In this document: positions 61,130 to 64,000 of the stretch, one piece after another
How positions within the stretch are numbered: the first letter of the stretch is position 1
Layout: every line of letters starts with the position of its first letter
DNA from: Ahniella affigens
GTDB lineage: Bacteria; Pseudomonadota; Gammaproteobacteria; Xanthomonadales; Ahniellaceae
Length of the DNA: 64,000 nt
NCBI RefSeq assembly: GCF_003015185.1
Contig: NZ_CP027860.1
Location: forward strand, 4,516,501-4,580,500
Direction of reading: 5' to 3'
Position numbers and translations under genes: made by a program
The notes under the pieces: model-generated
Seen by the model: only the letters and a program-made list of their open reading frames with translations
Told to the model about the DNA's origin: nothing
Database searches by the model: none

Positions 61130-62683
61130 ATGAGCGCCCACGACCATGCGCTGACTGACGACACGCTGTCTGCACCGGCACATCGCCGACGCCTGGCCAA
61201 GCAGACTTGCCTCGGTCTGACCATTCTTTGGCATCCCGATCGCCATCGCATCGGCGCCCAAGCCGCGCTGCCTTTGGACACCAACACCGAGTTCACCGTC
61301 AACCGGCTCGCGCCCATCTTCCATGCCGCCAATCGGCAACAGAGCGAGCCATTGGCGCACCGGTCGGTGTCACGCCAGCCGCTGCTGTTTCACACCCAAC
61401 GCGACGGCGGCGTACGCATCACCGTCCCGGACAGCCGCATGCTGGTGCGGGTGCAGGGGCGGATGATCAATCACCAGATCGATCTGGACGCCGCAGCACT
61501 TACTCAAGGCGTCGTCATTGAACTGGGCGAGCAGTTGGTGTTGTGCCTGGGCACGATCCTATGCATTCCCGATCGCGAGCCGGATCTCGGCCTCATTGGC
61601 GTCAGCCATTTGATGTCGAACATTCGAAGCCTGGTCCGGCAAATGGCGCGCAGTGAGCTGCCGGTCCTGGTTCTCGGCGAGAGCGGCACCGGCAAAGAAT
61701 TGATCGCGCGTGCCTTGCACGCGAGCAGCCAGCGCCATGCCCACGCGTTGGTCAGCGTCAACATGGCAGCCCTCAGCGAACAACTGGCCGCCGCGGATTT
61801 GTTCGGCGCCATCAAAGGCGCTTACACCGGCGCCACCCAGGGCCGGCGTGGCTTTTTTGCCGAAGCCCAAGGCGGCAGCTTGTTCCTCGACGAGATCGGC
61901 GATGCGCCCGCGCTCGTGCAACCGATGCTGCTGCGCGCTCTGGAAACCGGCGAATACCGTCCGGTTGGCGCCAGTCGCAGCGAGCACAGCACGGCTCGGG
62001 TGATTGCGGCCACCGATCGCGCGCTCGCCGATGGCAGCTTCAATGTGCCGTTGCTGCGACGACTGGAGGCGCTCGTGATCCAAGTGCCGCCGCTGCGCTT
62101 GCGCCGCGAGGATCTGGGCGTACTGGTTCGTCATGTGCTCGAACAAGAGAACGCCGTCGAACCATCGCTGTTTGATGCCCGTGACCTGGCCGCGCTCGCG
62201 CTGTTCGACTGGCCTGGCAACGTGCGGCAACTGGTTCATGTGGTGCGCCGTTTGCTGCTGGCACGGCGCAGCCAAATGCCCGTGACGGTGGCGTCCGTGC
62301 TTGCTGATCTACCGAAGCCTCAGCGCCTGTCCGCGACGGCTGCGCCGACCCCGCACGCCGTCAATGAGCCAGCAGTCGAATCGACCAAAGGCCGCTCGTA
62401 TCGCGACCCGCGTTCGGTCGACGATGCGGCACTGTGCGCATCGCTCGCCGCCTGCGGGTGGTGTGTACGCGATGCAGCCGAGCAGCTCGGCGTGTCGCGC
62501 ACGTCGTTCTATGCGTTGCTGCAGAAGAGCAAACTCGTCCGCCAGCCGGCACAGATCCCGACCGACGAACTGCGCGCCGTGATGCGCCAATTTCCAGATC
62601 AATTGGACGCCTGGGCCGCGGCGCTGAAGACGCCGAAAGAGAGTTTGCGCCGCTTTGTACAACAGCTGCCGCGCGAGCATTGA
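61130..62683 (+). CDS. Sigma-54-dependent activator with FHA-like sensor
   Basis: A 517-aa enhancer-binding protein without a receiver domain. The N-terminal 140 residues (TILWHPDRHRIGAQ, RSVSRQPLLF, VIELGEQLVLCL) look like an FHA domain, as in other FHA-type sigma-54 activators. The AAA+ domain has Walker A GESGTGKE (183-190), GAYTGA in the sigma-54 loop (230-235) and SLFLDEIGD (Walker B). A C-terminal FIS-like helix-turn-helix (AAEQLGVSRTSFYALLQ) binds DNA. ATG 61130 has AGGG upstream. FHA domains read phosphothreonine, and the nearby kinase is a plausible writer. Putative target promoters lie on both sides of this gene. Confidence 0.92.
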   Translation: MSAHDHALTDDTLSAPAHRRRLAKQTCLGLTILWHPDRHRIGAQAALPLDTNTEFTVNRLAPIFHAANRQQSEPLAHRSVSRQPLLFHTQRDGGVRITVPDSRMLVRVQGRMINHQIDLDAAALTQGVVIELGEQLVLCLGTILCIPDREPDLGLIGVSHLMSNIRSLVRQMARSELPVLVLGESGTGKELIARALHASSQRHAHALVSVNMAALSEQLAAADLFGAIKGAYTGATQGRRGFFAEAQGGSLFLDEIGDAPALVQPMLLRALETGEYRPVGASRSEHSTARVIAATDRALADGSFNVPLLRRLEALVIQVPPLRLRREDLGVLVRHVLEQENAVEPSLFDARDLAALALFDWPGNVRQLVHVVRRLLLARRSQMPVTVASVLADLPKPQRLSATAAPTPHAVNEPAVESTKGRSYRDPRSVDDAALCASLAACGWCVRDAAEQLGVSRTSFYALLQKSKLVRQPAQIPTDELRAVMRQFPDQLDAWAAALKTPKESLRRFVQQLPREH

Positions 62684-62773
62684 GCAGCGTTTAGGGAGCC
62701 TCTGAGGAAGTTCAGAGCCATTGCGGGTCTGAAAGTCTAGGATCGACAAGTTCAGACCCTTTAGGCGCCGCGG

Positions 62774-62792
62774 TGTCCGACACGTCGGGACA
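62774..62792. promoter_or_regulatory. Candidate activator binding site (enhancer), second copy
   Basis: TGTCCGACACGTCGG (62774-62788) matches the site at 60495-60509 at 14 of 15 positions, and TGTCC/GGACA arms flank it. It lies 59-73 bp upstream of the sigma-54-like promoter of the hydrolase gene. Confidence 0.65.
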
Positions 62793-62846
62793 GCGTTCGA
62801 TGCACCACCGACGGCCCGCCCCCGCAACAGAAACAAACACTTGCCC

Positions 62847-62863
62847 TTGGCATCAGGTCTGCA
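62847..62863 (+). promoter_or_regulatory. Sigma-54-like promoter of the hydrolase gene
   Basis: TTGGCATCAGGTCTGCA keeps the invariant GG and GC dinucleotides at the correct spacing of the TGGCAC-N5-TTGC consensus, with two departures (T for C in the -24 half, C for T in the -12 half). It lies about 50 nt upstream of the ATG at 62912. Confidence 0.6.
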
Positions 62864-62911
62864 AACGGCCTCTGGAACCAGGCTCATCCCGAGCCGAAAC
62901 CGGAGACCGTC

Positions 62912-64000
62912 ATGTTGTCCACCCGAAACTTGCTTGCCGTGTTGCTGTATTCGATGTCGTTGCCGCTGCTGGCGTCCTGTCCCGTACCGCCCGCGTCCGC
63001 ACCCAACTTGCCCAATCCGCTGGAGGCCGGCCCTGGCACCATCTGGCCCAAAGCGGCAGATGCGCCCATGGCGTGGCCCGCGCCGGGCAAGAGCGAAGAC
63101 TGGATGGGCATGCCCGCCGGCGATCCCGAAGTTCCCGCGCTCGCCGGCATCATGACCATCTACACGCTGCCCGTTGGCAGCGGCAATTGTCAGATGATGC
63201 TGTGCCCGAATCAGAACCGCATGATCATGTTTGACTGTGGATCGACCGGTCTTGGCAATCTGGGTTGGAACCGCGCTGATGTCGGGCAGTTTATTGCCAC
63301 GCAGATCAATGATCAGACCCAGATCGCCGTATCGATCAGCCATCCGGATGCCGATCACAGCAACTATCTGCCCGATGTTCTCGCCGGACGCCCCATCAGC
63401 ACGATTGTGATGTCACGCCAGCCTGGCGATTATCCCGCCGCGGTTCGTGATTGGATGGCGAATCTGCAAGCCCAAGGCACTGGCCTTTTGTACACCGGCG
63501 GCATTTATCGGTCGCACGCGCCGGAACCGTCATTGAGCTGCTATGCGCCCGACGCTCACGGCGGCTGGAACATCGACGTGCCCGGCTACATTGTGATGAT
63601 GAATGCCGGCGCGACCGCCAATGATGCAAGCATGGTGATTGCCCAGCAATACGCCGGATTTCAAGCACTGTTCACGGGCGATATGACCGGCGCCACCGAA
63701 CAACAAGTCAATCCCGTGGCGCCGGTTGCCCTGGCCGGCACCCGCGTGATTACCGGCGCCCATCATGGCGCTGTGTCCCATGGCAGTAATTCGCAAATCT
63801 GGGCCGACGCGAATCAAGCCAGCCTGGTGATGTTCAGTTCGGGCACCCGATTCATGCATCCCCGTTGTCCGGCGGTGGGCGTGTACTGGCCTTACTTGTT
63901 CACCGACGCCGCACCGCATCAGTTCCAGTGCGGCAACAACGGTCAGTGGCAAGTCGTCAACACCCAGAACGCGGCGTTCGTGACCAACAACAATGGCCTG
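62912..64000 (+). CDS. Secreted MBL-fold hydrolase (ComEC-like), 3' end missing
   Basis: An open frame of 363 codons running off the window end. The signal peptide (LLAVLLYSMSLPLLASC) ends with LASC, a possible lipobox, so it may be a lipoprotein. The metallo-beta-lactamase fold is shown by SHPDADHSNYLPDVL (HxDxDH, the ComEC-type variant of HxHxDH), FTGDMTGATE and TGAHHGAVSHGSN. Such enzymes cleave phosphoesters, and ComEC-type ones degrade or process DNA; here the substrate is unknown. ATG 62912 follows GGAG by 6 nt. Its own sigma-54-like promoter suggests regulation by the upstream activator. Confidence 0.88.
   Translation, partial: MLSTRNLLAVLLYSMSLPLLASCPVPPASAPNLPNPLEAGPGTIWPKAADAPMAWPAPGKSEDWMGMPAGDPEVPALAGIMTIYTLPVGSGNCQMMLCPNQNRMIMFDCGSTGLGNLGWNRADVGQFIATQINDQTQIAVSISHPDADHSNYLPDVLAGRPISTIVMSRQPGDYPAAVRDWMANLQAQGTGLLYTGGIYRSHAPEPSLSCYAPDAHGGWNIDVPGYIVMMNAGATANDASMVIAQQYAGFQALFTGDMTGATEQQVNPVAPVALAGTRVITGAHHGAVSHGSNSQIWADANQASLVMFSSGTRFMHPRCPAVGVYWPYLFTDAAPHQFQCGNNGQWQVVNTQNAAFVTNNNGL

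Overview
The window looks like a chromosomal segment of a high-GC gammaproteobacterium of the order Lysobacterales (Xanthomonadales), possibly a relative of Dokdonella, Ahniella or Rhodanobacter. This rests on gene content: an E. coli-like Fe superoxide dismutase, an rpoD of about 617 codons, kinase-TPR fusion proteins, a SURF1/cyoE/DUF2909 cytochrome oxidase assembly group, and secreted proteins ending in GFE or QFE. The genus is inference. I saw no rRNA, tRNA, CRISPR array, insertion sequence or integrase.

Region by region. 0-5.3 kb: a formylglycine-type sulfatase, then an overlapping pgk-pyk glycolytic pair. 5.4-10.7 kb: a beta-propeller-like repeat protein, a membrane protein, a class 3 lipase and a secreted protein ending in DGFE. 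10.7-17 kb: a Ser/Thr kinase with a TPR tail, an ADP/ATP-exchanger-like membrane protein, a CsgG-like secreted protein and a small secreted protein. 17.4-19.3 kb: rpoD with a strong terminator. 19.4-27.5 kb: an NtrY/NtrC-like two-component pair followed by two large GAF-GGDEF-EAL cyclic-di-GMP proteins. 27.5-32 kb: a delta-60 repeat protein and the cytochrome oxidase assembly group (GNAT, cyoE, hypothetical, SURF1, divergent DUF2909). 32-38.7 kb: esterase, AidB-like acyl-CoA dehydrogenase, DUF3253, plsB and a lipoprotein. 39-45 kb: a PQQ-type sugar dehydrogenase, small proteins, a deoxyinosine glycosylase, sodB and two envelope proteins. 45-52.4 kb: three protease-like genes (S41, transglutaminase-like, M28), a ferredoxin-reductase-AlkB fusion with a divergent AraC regulator, and a DUF922 putative metalloprotease.

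The most unusual part is 52.6-64.0 kb. A Hanks-type kinase with TPRs overlaps a small beta-rich protein. Facing it is a four-gene minus-strand operon: a 202-aa and a 166-aa beta-rich protein, a 1016-aa protein, and a 219-aa phage-tail-collar protein coupled by a TGATG overlap. Divergent from that operon are a sigma-54 activator with a predicted FHA sensor domain and then a secreted metallo-beta-lactamase-fold hydrolase of the ComEC type, cut by the window end. Both the operon and the hydrolase gene are preceded by a sigma-54-like -24/-12 element, and upstream of each lies nearly the same 15-bp site (14 of 15 identical). This suggests one regulon controlled by the activator encoded between them. 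I do not recognise it as a named system.

Three kinds of non-coding repeat are present: a three-copy palindromic element with CGCAAGTA/TACTTGCG ends (2.2, 6.6 and 43.2 kb), a 138-bp long-inverted-repeat element at 15.0 kb, and a duplicated palindromic element of about 200 bp at 60.6-61.0 kb.
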